Below the pieces are notes generated by a model. It saw only the letters and a program-made list of their open reading frames with translations. It did no database searches and was not told the DNA's origin. From Spinacia oleracea (lineage: Eukaryota; Streptophyta; Magnoliopsida; Caryophyllales; Amaranthaceae): DNA of 64,000 nt. The translations under genes were made by a program, and so were the position numbers. How positions within the stretch are numbered: the first letter of the stretch is position 1; each line of letters starts with the position of its first letter. The DNA is taken from NCBI RefSeq assembly GCF_020520425.1, contig NC_079491.1, positions 3,100,001-3,164,000 of the forward strand. The letters run 5' to 3'. This document shows positions 11,850-22,999 of this stretch, in pieces.

Positions 11850-12440
11850 ACCCTACCTAGCTTATGTTTTACATGCTATGTTAATTCTTAGGGTATATAC
11901 TTAAAATTTAAGGACACTTATTAGTACTAACACAAATTATGGGCAATGCTTCAAGTAGAGGAGCACCAAGCTGTTAACATAATTAAGGGCTTTCACAATT
12001 TCACATGCCTTTTTGTGTACTTGCTAGACAAGGTTAATTATTAATCATACTACTTTAATTTATTATTATTATATTTATCTTTAATTATACTACTAGTAGA
12101 CCTTCTAATTAAACTAGGGTGCTTGACTTCTTATGTTTATACCAAAACTATGTCTAATCACATACTATTCATTATTTCATTGGTCCAAAGATTCCTTCAC
12201 TAATTAATTATGTATTATCACTTCCAAGTTTATATGAATGGTCTTGAAATGATGTTAAATAATTGAATTAATTTGTTTTTACTTTATTTATAAAAATTAA
12301 GGAAAACGTTAGGGAAGGGTATTATTGCAAATCAAGATCTACTTAATTTGTTGGATAGAGTTAAAACATTTTAATAAATTCCAACTACCCGAGTATCGTA
12401 GTCAAATAAATTATAAGTATATATTCCATATGTTCGTTAA
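11850..12440. other. Intergenic, nothing recognised
   Basis: AT-rich sequence without coding signal or visible element termini. Confidence 0.5.
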
Positions 12441-12446
12441 AGATTA

Positions 12447-12721
12447 CCACCTCCGTTTCATAATGATCGATATTTACAATTACTATTTGTATAAATATTA
12501 ATACAAAAAAAAGGGAAGTGTGTTAAAAGGGTGAATATAATAGAATATGGATACAGTAAAAAAAAATGTGTAAAAACGTGGTGAATGTAAGAAAAAGTGA
12601 ATGAAAAATTGTAAATGTTGTGGAGTATGGGGATAAAAAAGTAATTTTCATGTCAAAAATAAATAGAGCATAATGTAAAAAACATTATGAAACATATTAA
12701 AACATTTTGAAACGGAATTAG
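12447..12721. mobile_element. Stowaway-like MITE
   Basis: Ends CCACCTCCGTTTCATAATG and CATTTTGAAACGGAATTAG are flanked by TA. Its right TA (12722-12723) is also the left TA of the next element. Confidence 0.7.
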
Positions 12722-12723
12722 TA

Positions 12724-13153
12724 CTCCCTCCGTTTCTTATTGTTGTACCCGTTTCCATTTTAAGCGTTTCATATTGTTGTATCCATTTAGAATCTATTCT
12801 ATTTTTGGACATACATTTTATCCTAAAATACCCTTACATTTCTATCTAATTACCAAAATACCTAAAGATTCTACCCATATTCTCACTTAATTTTCCCCAC
12901 GCACAATATTTAATTCTTTTCCCTTTTCCATATACCCACTCTCTCACCTCCTTTATCACCCATTATTATCACTCATCTCTCTTACCTTATTTTTTTTATT
13001 ATTTTCTCACTCCTTTATTTATTATAATCTCTTACACCCAATCATTTCTCTTCCACCCAATCATTACACTTATACCCATACAAACCAATATTCCAATTTT
13101 CTTAAAAACCACACCAAATTCCAAATGGATACATCAAAAAGAAATGGAGGGAG
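12724..13153. mobile_element. Stowaway-like MITE abutting the previous one
   Basis: Ends CTCCCTCCGTTTCTTATTG and CAAAAAGAAATGGAGGGAG are flanked by TA. At 430 bp it is longer than the neighbouring Stowaways, with a pyrimidine-rich interior. Confidence 0.8.
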
Positions 13154-13258
13154 TAGTATATAGTAGTGGTTGTTCACATTACATGATTCCCCCTACAGTA
13201 TACTTCGTATATATTTCATATGTCTTTTAAAGATTGCCCTATTAATTTGTACGGAGTA

Positions 13259-13610
13259 TTTTGTTCTGTTAAAAAGCAAGCACATCACTCTTGATCAGGG
13301 TACCAGTCACTTCATTATTTATTGTTAGGGTCACATTTTTCATTGGTTAGGGTCATATTTATCCCTAAAAAAAGGTAACTTTAGCCTTCGAATAAGGTCG
13401 CTTATATCATATCTTTGGTCACTTATATCCAACTTAGTATTTTGTTCTGTTAAAAAACAAGCACAACACTCTTGATCAGAGTACCAGTCACTTCATTGTT
13501 TATTGTTAGGGTCACATTTTTCATTGGTTAGGGTCACATTTATCCCTAAAAAATGTAATTTTAGTCTTCGAATAAGGTCACTTATATCATATCGTTGGTC
13601 GAGTTCACTT
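13259..13610. repeat. Tandem duplication, 181-bp unit
   Basis: TTTTGTTCTGTTAAAAA...CACTCTTGATCAG...GGTTAGGGTCA is repeated with an offset of 181 bases (first copy 13259-13439, second from 13440). The copies differ at scattered bases. Confidence 0.85.
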
Positions 13611-13904
13611 TTATCTTTGGTTTGAGCCACTTTAACCTTGAATGTGTTTTATTTTTCAATTTTTATGTGCTAGGTTGGATGTACAGTAAAATACAGTAGA
13701 TCGCGGACAAACAAAAATTTTATATTTCATCTACTACGTATCTGTTAAAGATTGCCCTATTAATTTGTACGGAGTAATTTTTGGGGTTATACTTTAAAAA
13801 CTTAGACTACCAATATAGACTAATCTAACTATAAAAAACAATATAGTAATGTGAGATTTTGTTAAAATCGTTTCACAGTACGTTAGAGATGATTATAATT
13901 AAAT

Positions 13905-13990
13905 GATGAATTAGTTGTAATTGTGATTCAAATCTAGCTACTACGTATTTAGCTAAGCTAGCGTCTTAACCACTACACCGCTCAGTTCTT
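13905..13990 (-). repeat. Possible tRNA-derived SINE head
   Basis: On the minus strand an A-box-like GTGTAGTGGTTAAGACG precedes a weak B-box (AGATTTGAATCA). It abuts the hairpin at 14000. No flanking duplication was seen. Confidence 0.4.
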
Positions 13991-13999
13991 TCTCTATAT

Positions 14000-14370
14000 A
14001 TTGAGGATAACGCAGTTATCCTATATGATAGAATATCGAATATACTCGAGTTATGTTATAAGTTTATAATTAGGCTATATGATATAAGATATAAGTCTAT
14101 ATGAATTAGGAAACCTATGAAGAGTAGGAGATCTAGTTTGTGTTATAAATAGAGGCGTATGCCCACGTTTAACAGAAAATAAAATGTTTATTTTCTGTTA
14201 AACGTGGGCATACGCCTCTATTTATAACACAAACTAGATCTCCTACTCTTCATAGGTTTCCTAATTCATATAGACTTATATCTTATAGCATATAGCTTAG
14301 TTATAAGCTAACTCTAGTATATTCGATATTCTATCATATAGGATAACTGCGTTATCCTCAATAATATATG
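14000..14370. repeat. Long near-perfect hairpin of LTR-like sequence
   Basis: Arms 14000-14183 and 14187-14370 are inverted copies around a 3-base loop (ATG). The inner ~100 bases of each arm match perfectly; the outer parts differ by small changes. The arm contains a TATA-like TTATAAATAGAGG, as in retroelement LTRs. The transcript would fold into long double-stranded RNA. Confidence 0.92.
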
Positions 14371-14985
14371 CAAAAGATCGACAGTGGACTAGTTGAGTGG
14401 TATATATAATTAAGTTATCATGTAATTAAGCTAATTAATTAAAGTTGGCTTGTCAATGCTAGTCTATAATTAGATAGATAGGGACCATTATCCAAATGTC
14501 AATGAAGGAAATCCCGATAAGAGTTTTAATTTAACAACGTAATTACCAAGATTGATTTCATGTTAATAACCAAATCTAAAATCACATTAGGTTAAAACAT
14601 TAATATTAACATCAAAACGACAAACTCAAACTATCATTAGCTAGCTTATAATCGCGATCATGTCGGCTAAATCGGCTTAATTAGGTCTAGTACGTTATCT
14701 TGCTTCTACGACTTCAACTTAATAAATAGTTAAATACGTAGAACTCCATGTATTAATGGTTCTGATAATTAAATTAAGTTATCTACTTGTTACTCAATAC
14801 GCTACAACTGATTTTATTAATATCTATACTTTATATTAAAAAGCGTTTTTACAAATGTTTACATAGAGCTTTATTCAATTGAGCTTTAACCTTTTTCATG
14901 TTATCTTTGTAAAATTATTATTAATATAATATTAAATAATTATCTGGTGAAAAAGAATTCAAACATAATTTCACTAAAGAATATA

Positions 14986-15243
14986 CTACCTCCATTTCAG
15001 AAAGTTGTTTACAGTTACTATTTGCACGGACTCCAAAACAATATTTAACTACTAATATATCTAATTTAATTCGTATGTGAAAAATTATAAAAACTTGATA
15101 TTCTGAAAATACATACCGAGACCAATCTAACAAGATCTTACATGTAACGTTTTGATGTATATAATAGTAAGAATTTACGGTCAAAATTTTTATATTTTGG
15201 ACACATATTTCAAAGTGTAAAGAACTTTCAGAAACGGAGGAAG
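14986..15243. mobile_element. Stowaway MITE
   Basis: Ends CTACCTCCATTTCAGAAAGT and ACTTTCAGAAACGGAGGAAG are flanked by TA. Confidence 0.85.
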
Positions 15244-15479
15244 TAATAGTTAATTGTTAATTTCTTATACACATAACAATCTAGGGCATCGCCCGAACCC
15301 GAATACTAATAACTATTAAAAATACGTGTTACTCAATAAGCTACAACTGATTCTATTAAATAATCAAATTAGTTCGATGACTGGCCTTATATTGATCAAA
15401 AAAAAAAAAAATGACTGGCCTTATAGATAGTTTCCGTTCGTATATCGATCAACTTTTAATGTTATTCATATACGGAGTA

Positions 15480-16100
15480 TTTCGGTTGCGTTCTATTCGA
15501 CTTATTTAGTTTAAACTTAATTAATTATATTATCTGAACATATTCTGAACTTATTTTATCTGAAAAAAAAAAACTTATTTTATATGTGAAAATATCTCAA
15601 CATTTTTTTCCTGAATTTATATTATCTGAACTTATTTTGTTTAAAATAAGTCAAATAGAACATATAGCTCTATTACAATATACAAGAGTCACATCTTATA
15701 GATAATGATAATGACTAGCTCATATGTGATCACATTTTCGTTAATGTAAGTGATTAGGCAAGTTTTATTTAATAAACTACCACCCAGCCTATAACTTAAT
15801 TACAGGATTAAGCATGCATGCATGCATGCTTGCTGGTTTTAAGTAATTATTGAATATTGATCCCCATGCATATTGTATACAACCTTGTTCTTTTCACTTG
15901 ATATGGTATGGTCTTGTCTGATCTAAATGTTTAATTTCTATGAGTTTTCATTGCTTTTTATTTTGTTTGGTCTGGTTTGTTCTGATTTACTGGTCTGATC
16001 TAATCATATCATATGTACTTGATCTACCCTCATTTTTCATGAACTTATCTTATTTGGACTTGTTTTTCCTGAAATAACAGGAAATAAGACGAATAGAACA
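15480..16100. repeat. Repeat rich in GAACTTATTTT / TCTGAAC words
   Basis: The words CTGAACTTATTTTATCTGAA recur around 15480-15665, then again as ATGAACTTATCTTATTTGGAC near 16040. The same dispersed family is seen at 29800-30280 and 30720-30840. Borders are not defined. Confidence 0.5.
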
Positions 16101-16119
16101 AAGTCTTACGCGATTATAT

Positions 16120-16595
16120 CTAGGGGTGAAAGTTCGGTTTTCGGTTTGGATTAAGGCCCAAACCGAACTAATTCGGTTTTCATTTTTTGAAACCGAATCC
16201 AAACCGAACTAATTCGGTTTTCATTTTTTGAAACCGAATCCAAACCAAATAACCTTTTAATCCAAACCCTAAACCCTAAACCCTAAACAAACTATAAAAT
16301 CGAATTTTCATGGGCCTGTTTTTGGGCCTATATTATACTGTTTTTAGCCAATTTTCGAGACCTTATTTGTTATATTTTTCTATCTATTTAAACCATGAGT
16401 ATTAGGCCTAAATTACTGTACCTTCTTATTCGGTTTTAGTTCAAGTTATTCAGTTTCAGAATTTTCAGTCCAATCCACCCATAAAACCATTTAAAAAAAA
16501 TCTTAGTCCAAACCGAACCGAATAGGGAAAAAAACCAAACCGTATTTCTTATTCGGTTCGGTTTTCGGTTTTTTCCTACCAAACTTTATCGCACG
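16120..16595. mobile_element. Probable degenerate hAT element
   Basis: The left end TAGGGGTGAAAG resembles hAT termini, and the right end ACTTTATCGCACG is a weak inverted match. GATTATAT and GAGTATAT flank it (7 of 8 bases alike). The interior is rich in TTCGGTTTTCGG words and holds about three telomere-type AAACCCT units at 16265-16289. Confidence 0.55.
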
Positions 16596-16649
16596 GAGTA
16601 TATAGCAAATTCGTAGTATTCCGTGGGATGGATGTAAGGCCCTGTTCTT

Positions 16650-16722
16650 TAGAACTGAACTGAACTGAACTGAATGCTCCTGAACTGAAATGAACTGAAC
16701 TGAACTGAAATGAACTGAAAAA
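16650..16722. repeat. AACTG pentamer repeat
   Basis: GAACT units are repeated many times with occasional GAAAT variants. Confidence 0.85.
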
Positions 16723-17209
16723 TAAATCCTGAAACTAAAATTAAGCCAAAAAATACATGGCTATGGAGAAGAAAAATAAGGTAGGAATATATAGGTATGG
16801 AAAAAGAGTGGGACAAAAGTGTAAGTTAAACATGTGAATGGAGAGACGAATGTACTCCAAACCAAAAGGTCGCAATTCGGAAAGCATGTGATGGGAAGTG
16901 GGAACCCCCGGCCCAGCCCATCCCATCCCATCCCGGCCCAGCCCGGCCCATGTACTATAATGGAGAGTGTCAACGTACCCTTTGTATTCAAAAACTGTGG
17001 TCTGGTGATCCCATGTGCACTGTTGCAGGGGTTTCCCCCCTGTACCTGCACAACCCAATTATCAACTCCATTTGATCATCGATTTATGTTGGACGTCTCT
17101 ATGCAATGCTTAAACTTTGGGCACTTATCATCTTTATATATACCAATCTTTTTGCCCTTTGGCTTTGGGAAACATCCTATTTTCATCAATTATATATCCC
17201 AATCATATA

Positions 17210-17460
17210 CTTCCTCCGTTCCGAAAATATCGCACCATTTGTTTTTTACACTATTCACACTACGACTTTGACCATTTGTTGTGATTCGTACATAAGAAAA
17301 TTTTAGTCATGTGAGGTCATGTTAAATTCGTATTGATAAATACTTTCTAAATATTTTTTTTTACAATTTTACTTGCACACGATTTGAGATAATAAGGGTC
17401 AAAGTAATGGTTAGAAGAGTAAAAGTCAACCATGGTGCGATATTTCCGGAACGGAGGAAG
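17210..17460. mobile_element. Stowaway MITE
   Basis: Near-perfect inverted ends CTTCCTCCGTTCCGAAAATA and ATTTCCGGAACGGAGGAAG are flanked by TA. It is a close relative of 3467-3720. Confidence 0.9.
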
Positions 17461-18044
17461 TACTATTAATTCAATAATTAATTAATTCCATCATGTCTTG
17501 TTATTGTTCTTATTATTATTATTGGAAATTGTCAAATGCTATATGATACTATACGATATATATAATCAAATTTCATCAAATCCGATATGATACTAGCTTG
17601 TACTAGAAGTGTACACAGAACTAGTAGTCACTAAAGATTTGCCGGCCGACCTATAGTTAACCAAATTTTCATTATCTTGTCAAAGGAAAAAATGCTATAG
17701 AATTTTCTTATCAGGCTCGATTTTGTTCGACTCATTTTATCTTATTTCATAAGTATAAGATAAGATAAGATAAGTTTACTTTATATGTTACATTATTGTT
17801 ACGTTTTTACCTAGAAATAAAAAAAATTCAAATAAAATAAGATAAGTTTATAGTTCGCATAAATTTAGAAAATATAAGTTGAGACAAAATAAATCGCATA
17901 TGCAAGTATATGCAAGAGTATGTACATATACAATAATTAATTTCGAGAAGCATTACATATATGCACATATAACAGTGAAATCAATGGGAATTCACCTTGT
18001 GACTTGAAGGTGACAAGATCAAGCCACATCAGTTGCGTTAGGTT

Positions 18045-18190
18045 TAGGAGTGGCTCAAGCAGTTAAGTGTTGACCTGTATAGTTAGACTGGCTAATATGA
18101 GATAGGTGGTGGTTCAAATTTAAATAAAATATTACATGTATATAGACAAACATAAAATACTTACGTATTCCGTCAAAATAAAATAAAATG
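18045..18190 (+). mobile_element. Possible tRNA-Ser-like SINE
   Basis: An A-box-like TGGCTCAAGCAGTTAAG is followed about 55 bases later by B-box-like GGTTCAAATTT and then A-rich sequence. No flanking duplication was identified. Confidence 0.5.
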
Positions 18191-18249
18191 AAGTACTTAT
18201 GTATATGTATAACAAAAGTTATACGGAGTACAAGTATATGTACGCGGTA

Positions 18250-18452
18250 CCAAGAAATGCCTTGGCTTAGTGGAAAAGATTTCACCTTTCAACCAAAAGG
18301 GTTGGGGGTTCGATCGCCACTAGGGGCACTTTGAGGGTGGGTTCCCCTTATCATCCTACCACTCTCAAAGTGTCTAGCCTGCTAACCCGGGCAGGTTGAC
18401 CCGTGCGGGATTCCGACCCGGTAAGACACTTCATCTTACCTTAAAAAAAAAA
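18250..18452 (+). mobile_element. tRNA-derived SINE with target duplication
   Basis: It carries an A-box-like TGGCTTAGTGGAAAAG, a B-box GGTTCGATC and a terminal A run. ATGTACGCGGTA (18238-18249) and ATGTACGCAGTA (18453-18464) flank it, one mismatch in 12. Confidence 0.87.
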
Positions 18453-18884
18453 ATGTACGCAGTAAATTATGTACTGTACAAAGTGTTGCTTGTATACGTT
18501 GACACCCACCATGACTTGACAATTTTGGCAAGTTTTTGGCTGATTATTGATTTATTATTCTATTGCCGACATCAAGGAAACTATTAAGTACACTTAAGAC
18601 CCGTTAATCAATCATCAAAATGAGTTATGGATGGGGATCGATGGAACTCTTCCACTCTTTCATGTTTAACAACTTGTTTAAATTAATTTGTATTATTTGG
18701 ATTTGATTGTAACTTAATTAATTGACAGATGTGAAAGGAATTTAATTTTTTACCCAAAACGACGAGATATATAAACAATCCCTACTACTATGAAGACCCC
18801 ATTCGTACCCAAAAACTTGACAAAAAGGGTAATACTTCCTACCCGAACCCACTTCGTAGCACAAGATAATATACCCCTATAAAG

Positions 18885-19057
18885 TGGCGGACCTTGAACG
18901 GTTTTACGAGGGGGGCCGATAGAAAAAATTAAGCAATATACTATGTAATTATACAATTATATACAAATTTTAGGGGGGGGCCGTAACTAAAAATACACTA
19001 CAAAATTTTCCGGCCGGGGGGCCAGGCCCACCCCAGCCACACCCAAGATCCGCCCCT
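18885..19057. mobile_element. Probable hAT-like element
   Basis: It begins AAGTGGCGGACCTTG and ends CAAGATCCGCCCCTG, inverted ends of the CAGGGGCGGA hAT type. A diverged relative lies at 29106-29550. No clean 8-bp duplication was seen. Confidence 0.6.
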
Positions 19058-19309
19058 GCTAGCCCTATTCCTAAGGACTATACAACTATAATCTCTGAAT
19101 ATAAACATAATAGTAATTAACATAAAAACGCCAAGACTTAATCTTTCTCTTCATGCGTTCTTCAAAAGATCTTCAATCCTCCAATCCGTTGTTGGTAACT
19201 TCACCATCTTCAACTTCATTATCAACTTCAACAATCTCTATAGCATTTTCGACTGTTGAATAAAATAAAATAACCCGACCCGACCTTCAAAAGGGATGGT
19301 TATAGGAAT

Positions 19310-19440
19310 TCATCTCTATAGCATAACGTTTCCTTGTATTTTTTCGGTTAATAGGTGGTAAAAACCAACTTTTATTTTATTTTTTTAGGTGGTAAAAAAT
19401 AATTTATCAATTTTTTTAGGTGGTAAAAAATAACTTAACC
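19310..19440. repeat. Fragment of the GGTGGTAAAAAA element family
   Basis: Three spaced copies of AGGTGGTAAAAA-type words end in AACTTAACC. This matches the right half of the intact element at 28546-28923, in the same orientation. Confidence 0.7.
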
Positions 19441-20884
19441 TAATAAAAAAAATAAGTAAACAAGAATTGCGGCCAGAGTTTACATTATAGCTCAACACGA
19501 GGTTGTTTTTTCGCATATCTGATAAACACACATATCAACTAAAAGATAAATAGTTAAAAGACAAAAAAGGAAGTACCATTCATGTTTAAAAAAGTACCAT
19601 TCTGTAAAAAAATAAGTATCATTCTGTAAAAAAAGTACCATTTTTGTTTAAAAAAGTACTATTTAATTTCTTTTTTTTGTCCTTTTTCCTATTTTATCTT
19701 TTATTCTGATATGTATTTGCCCATACATATCTAATATGCGCTTGTACTTCCTCAGCTCAACACACCGATGTTGTTGGTTGACGGTGCAATTTATAGTTGG
19801 TAGTTGTGTTCGTTAATCCTTTCAGCCATTTTAAAAAAAAAAAAAAAAATTGTTGGTCAAAGGATCACTATATTTTACGAAATATATTATAATGCATGGT
19901 TCTACACTTCTACAAGAGTTGAAATTATAATTTTTTATGAAAAATTATTTTTAAGGGAAAATAATTTTTCTTTGTTTATTCCTCACAAAAAAATTATAAA
20001 GAAAATAACATAGAAATGGGAATGAGAGGAGAGAAAATGAAATGTAAGTATTAGAGTGGAAAAAGTAGAAATCAGGTCTAGCATTCCTTTTAGGAGTAAA
20101 TAGATCTGCAGGTCCCTAAACTTTGTCAAAAGGAGCAGTTAGGTCCCTCAAGTTTCAAAAGGAGCATTTAGGTCCCTCAAAATGGATGGAAACCGCTGCT
20201 TTTTGACTTCTGTTACTAACGGCCGTTAAAATTCAATTAAATTAAAAGGAAACTAAATAAAAGGCACTAAACGACAAAAAAACAGTTACATTTACCATTT
20301 ACCAATAATTAAATAAAGGGAAATTCATTTCAGTTAGCTTTTTACAAAAATATAGCCGTTGAGGCTCTCAAAAAACAGAGTATTTAACATTCCATGGCAA
20401 ATAAAACACTTAAAAATTTTGTAGAACGTGAATTATGAATTTTGTTACAATTTACAATTAGACGTTGCACTTACCGATATGTCCAATATTTCATGCTCCT
20501 GAATCTAATTTATTTATCAAGTTTAGATGTGTGTTCAAGCCCGTCTAATTAATTAAATAAATGAACATAAACGAGCTTGTTCACGAGCTTGTAACATGAA
20601 CGAGCATGTTTGTGTTCAGATCATGTCCAAACTGATTTGTTTAATGAGCCTCATTTTGTGTTCTATCTCGTCTCAAAGCTAAGCTCGCTCATCAGAGTAT
20701 TATTTAACGAAATTCAATTAATGGTCATACTCGTTAGATAAGAGGACGTAAAAGAGCTTCGTCTGAGTAAGGTAATGAACCTTAATACGGAGTATGTGTT
20801 CAAACTAGGCACATATACGGAGTATGTATCCACTGTTCTGGAAATTTAAACATTTGTATTAGATACAAGTTGCATTTCAGACGC

Positions 20885-21176
20885 ACTATATTTAATTTGG
20901 TCTTCCTTGGTCTACTAACTACTCCTAAGTATTTAATGAGGAGCATTGAGATGTGAGAAACACCTTATCTTCCATTGGTCTTCCTTGACTATATAAACAC
21001 AAGGGGGTTGACTTAAAGCATTACAACAAGACTATATTTAATTTGGTCTTCCTTGGTCTACTAACTACTCCTAAGTATTTAATGAGGAGCATTGAGATGT
21101 GAGAAACAACTTATCTTCCATTGGTCTTCCTTGACTATATAAACACAAGGGGGTTGGCTTAAAGCATTACAACAAT
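20885..21176 (+). promoter_or_regulatory. Tandem twin promoter-like repeat, 146-bp unit
   Basis: Two nearly identical units (20885-21030, 21031-21176) each contain ACTATATAAACACAAG, a good plant TATA box (second copy TATATAAA at 21136-21143). They stand upstream of the ORF at 21575 within the Mutator-like element. Confidence 0.6.
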
Positions 21177-21574
21177 ATTCATCTCTTATATCTTGGTTTG
21201 TATTCAATACTCCATATATATTTCTTCTTCTACTCAACAACCCAGTTTTTTTCCCTTTCAATTCATCACAACACAATGAATATCTTCTTAACCATAGAAG
21301 ATTTCGTATACAAATATCACCCCCCATATCAGAAAATAAAAATTAGTCATAAAAAAAACACGACCGTAGTTTCTCTGTCTAAGTAGCCTTCCAATGTCAT
21401 GCTTCCATGACCCCTTGTTGAGTCATTCTCAAAGGGGTTGTGAATGTTGGAGAATCCTGAAAAGCAGATCATCGAATGGTGAGGAAATCATTTTTCGATG
21501 AAGTGAAGCTTGGGTTCGACAAAGGCGTGTTGTGAAGGGATCCACCTCGTGGGGCCTCACCTCGAGAGTTCTAG

Positions 21575-21844
21575 ATGATGGCCATCAAACCAAGGCTTCA
21601 AGCAGTACATGAAACGAATGGATGGCATGTGAACAGAAGGTACGCGAGGCAGTTGGTCTGTATCCCAGAATGTCTGTATCCCGGGCCGAACAAACGTGAG
21701 TCGGATCAAATTGTGCATAAATGGTATCCGTTACTCGGTTGGTCTTATGTTATGGTTCAAGTGTATTACCCTTTTGAGGGTTGGGTTGGCAACGGGTATT
21801 TACTAGCCTTGTACAGTGGGGAAGGACCATTGTCATGTAACTAG
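21575..21844 (+). CDS. Unknown 89-aa ORF inside the Mutator-like element
   Basis: The frame runs ATG to TAA with two adjacent ATG codons at the start. Local GC is higher than the surroundings. The product is tryptophan- and tyrosine-rich near its end (GWSYVMVQVYYPFEGW). No family is recognised and no signal peptide or membrane segment is clear. It lies 0.4 kb after a duplicated TATA-bearing repeat. It could be a captured exon, part of a longer spliced gene, or chance. Confidence 0.35.
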   Translation: MMAIKPRLQAVHETNGWHVNRRYARQLVCIPECLYPGPNKRESDQIVHKWYPLLGWSYVMVQVYYPFEGWVGNGYLLALYSGEGPLSCN

Positions 21845-22227
21845 ATTATCCTTTATTAATATATGTTGTGATTTTGTGTTTAATAAGTTAAGTGTAAGAA
21901 CTATTTGTAATCACATCGACACTTGATTTTTAACTACTTAGATATCTCATAGGATTTTGCCTTGGGATATTTGATGTATATTAGATTTCTAGTCATATTA
22001 ATGAATTAGGACTCGATCATATTGTAATCCCTATATCATTGTTCAATGGAATACACTGCCATCTTCCACCAAATGATCAATCTATTTGTTTGGGGGGATT
22101 AGATCTCAGTTTTTTCTTTCTCGGAATTAATCAAGATCAAATATTTTAGCATCTCTTTTAATATATTTTGTTACTTTTTATTGTAGATGTATAGGGTTAA
22201 ATTGCTCTGTTATGATGAAATGTGTAG

Positions 22228-22340
22228 GGTGAAAAAGCAAATGAAAAGGCTAAGGAACTTGAAAAAGCTAAGTCAAAATCAAAAGAAGCTATTTTAAATC
22301 ATTTATACACATGTAAATTGATTTCCCTTTATTTAAAATC
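22228..22340 (+). pseudogene. Lysine/glutamate-rich exon-like fragment
   Basis: After a TGTAG acceptor-like site the frame reads GEKANEKAKELEKAKSKSKE, then ILNHLYT, a coiled-coil-like composition unlike the AT-rich background. It sits just inside the right end of the Mutator-like element and may be a captured exon. The source is unknown. Confidence 0.35.
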
Positions 22341-22509
22341 AGTTTTATTATTATTTAATTGAACTTAACGGAAAATGTAACGGTGTTAATAAAAATAGCT
22401 TATTCCATCCATTTTGAGGGACCTAAATGCTCCTTTTGAAACTTGAGGGACTTAACTGCTCCTTTTGGCAAAGTTAAGGGACCTCCAGACCTATTTACTC
22501 TTCGTTTTA

Positions 22510-22871
22510 GAGCATGTTTATCAAACAACAAGAGTTTGGCTTTCAACCCAATAATATAATATTTTGTATTTTCTCTCTCCCAAACACCAAACCCAACACC
22601 AACAATATTTAATAACATGTATCAAATACCAGTTCTAAAATGTCATTTTGCAATTATTATACCACCTATAAATTGTCACTTTGCATTTAAAAACAATAAA
22701 CAATATTGTTTGGACCCCTCATATGCCACATGTCAAGTTTTCCATGCATGAAATTGGTTTTTCGTTTGGTGTTCATAAACATCAATTCTTAAATAGTTTC
22801 ACTCTCTCTTTTCCTTTTTTATTCAATTCTCTTTCTTAAACACCAAAAATTGGTATTTGATAAACATGTTC
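22510..22871. mobile_element. PIF/Harbinger (Tourist-like) MITE
   Basis: Ends GAGCATGTTTATCAAA and TTTGATAAACATGTTC are inverted copies flanked by TTA (22507-22509, 22872-22874). It inserted just outside the Mutator-like element. Confidence 0.85.
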
Positions 22872-22916
22872 TTAATTGCTGCCCTGATAGAATCTATAAC
22901 TATGGCAACAAATTAG

Positions 22917-22985
<69 letters not shown>
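22917..22985. repeat. TTA microsatellite
   Basis: More than 20 uninterrupted TTA/ATT triplets. Confidence 0.97.
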
Positions 22986-22988
<3 letters not shown>

Positions 22989-22999
22989 AAAAAATTAAG

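Larger units (their letters stand above)
20094..22501. mobile_element. Mutator-like element, Pack-MULE candidate
   Basis: About 95-bp inverted ends (20094-20190 and 22405-22501) share AGGTCCCT, AAAAGGAGCA and TTTGAGGGACCTAAATG words. TCCTTTTAG and TCGTTTTAG flank it (8 of 9 bases alike), as expected for Mutator-like transposition. The interior of about 2.2 kb shows no transposase. It holds a duplicated promoter-like unit (20885-21176), an unknown 89-codon ORF (21575-21844) and a lysine-rich exon-like stretch (22228-22340). Captured host sequence is the natural explanation, but the donor gene is not recognised. Confidence 0.75.

Noticed and set aside
16741..17271. Overlapping open frames on both strands (up to 145 codons)
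   Set aside because: They arise from GC-rich repeat words and part of a Stowaway element, with no domain or splice support.
18250..18452. tRNA gene
   Set aside because: It has A and B boxes but no cloverleaf. The poly-A tail and flanking duplication show a SINE.
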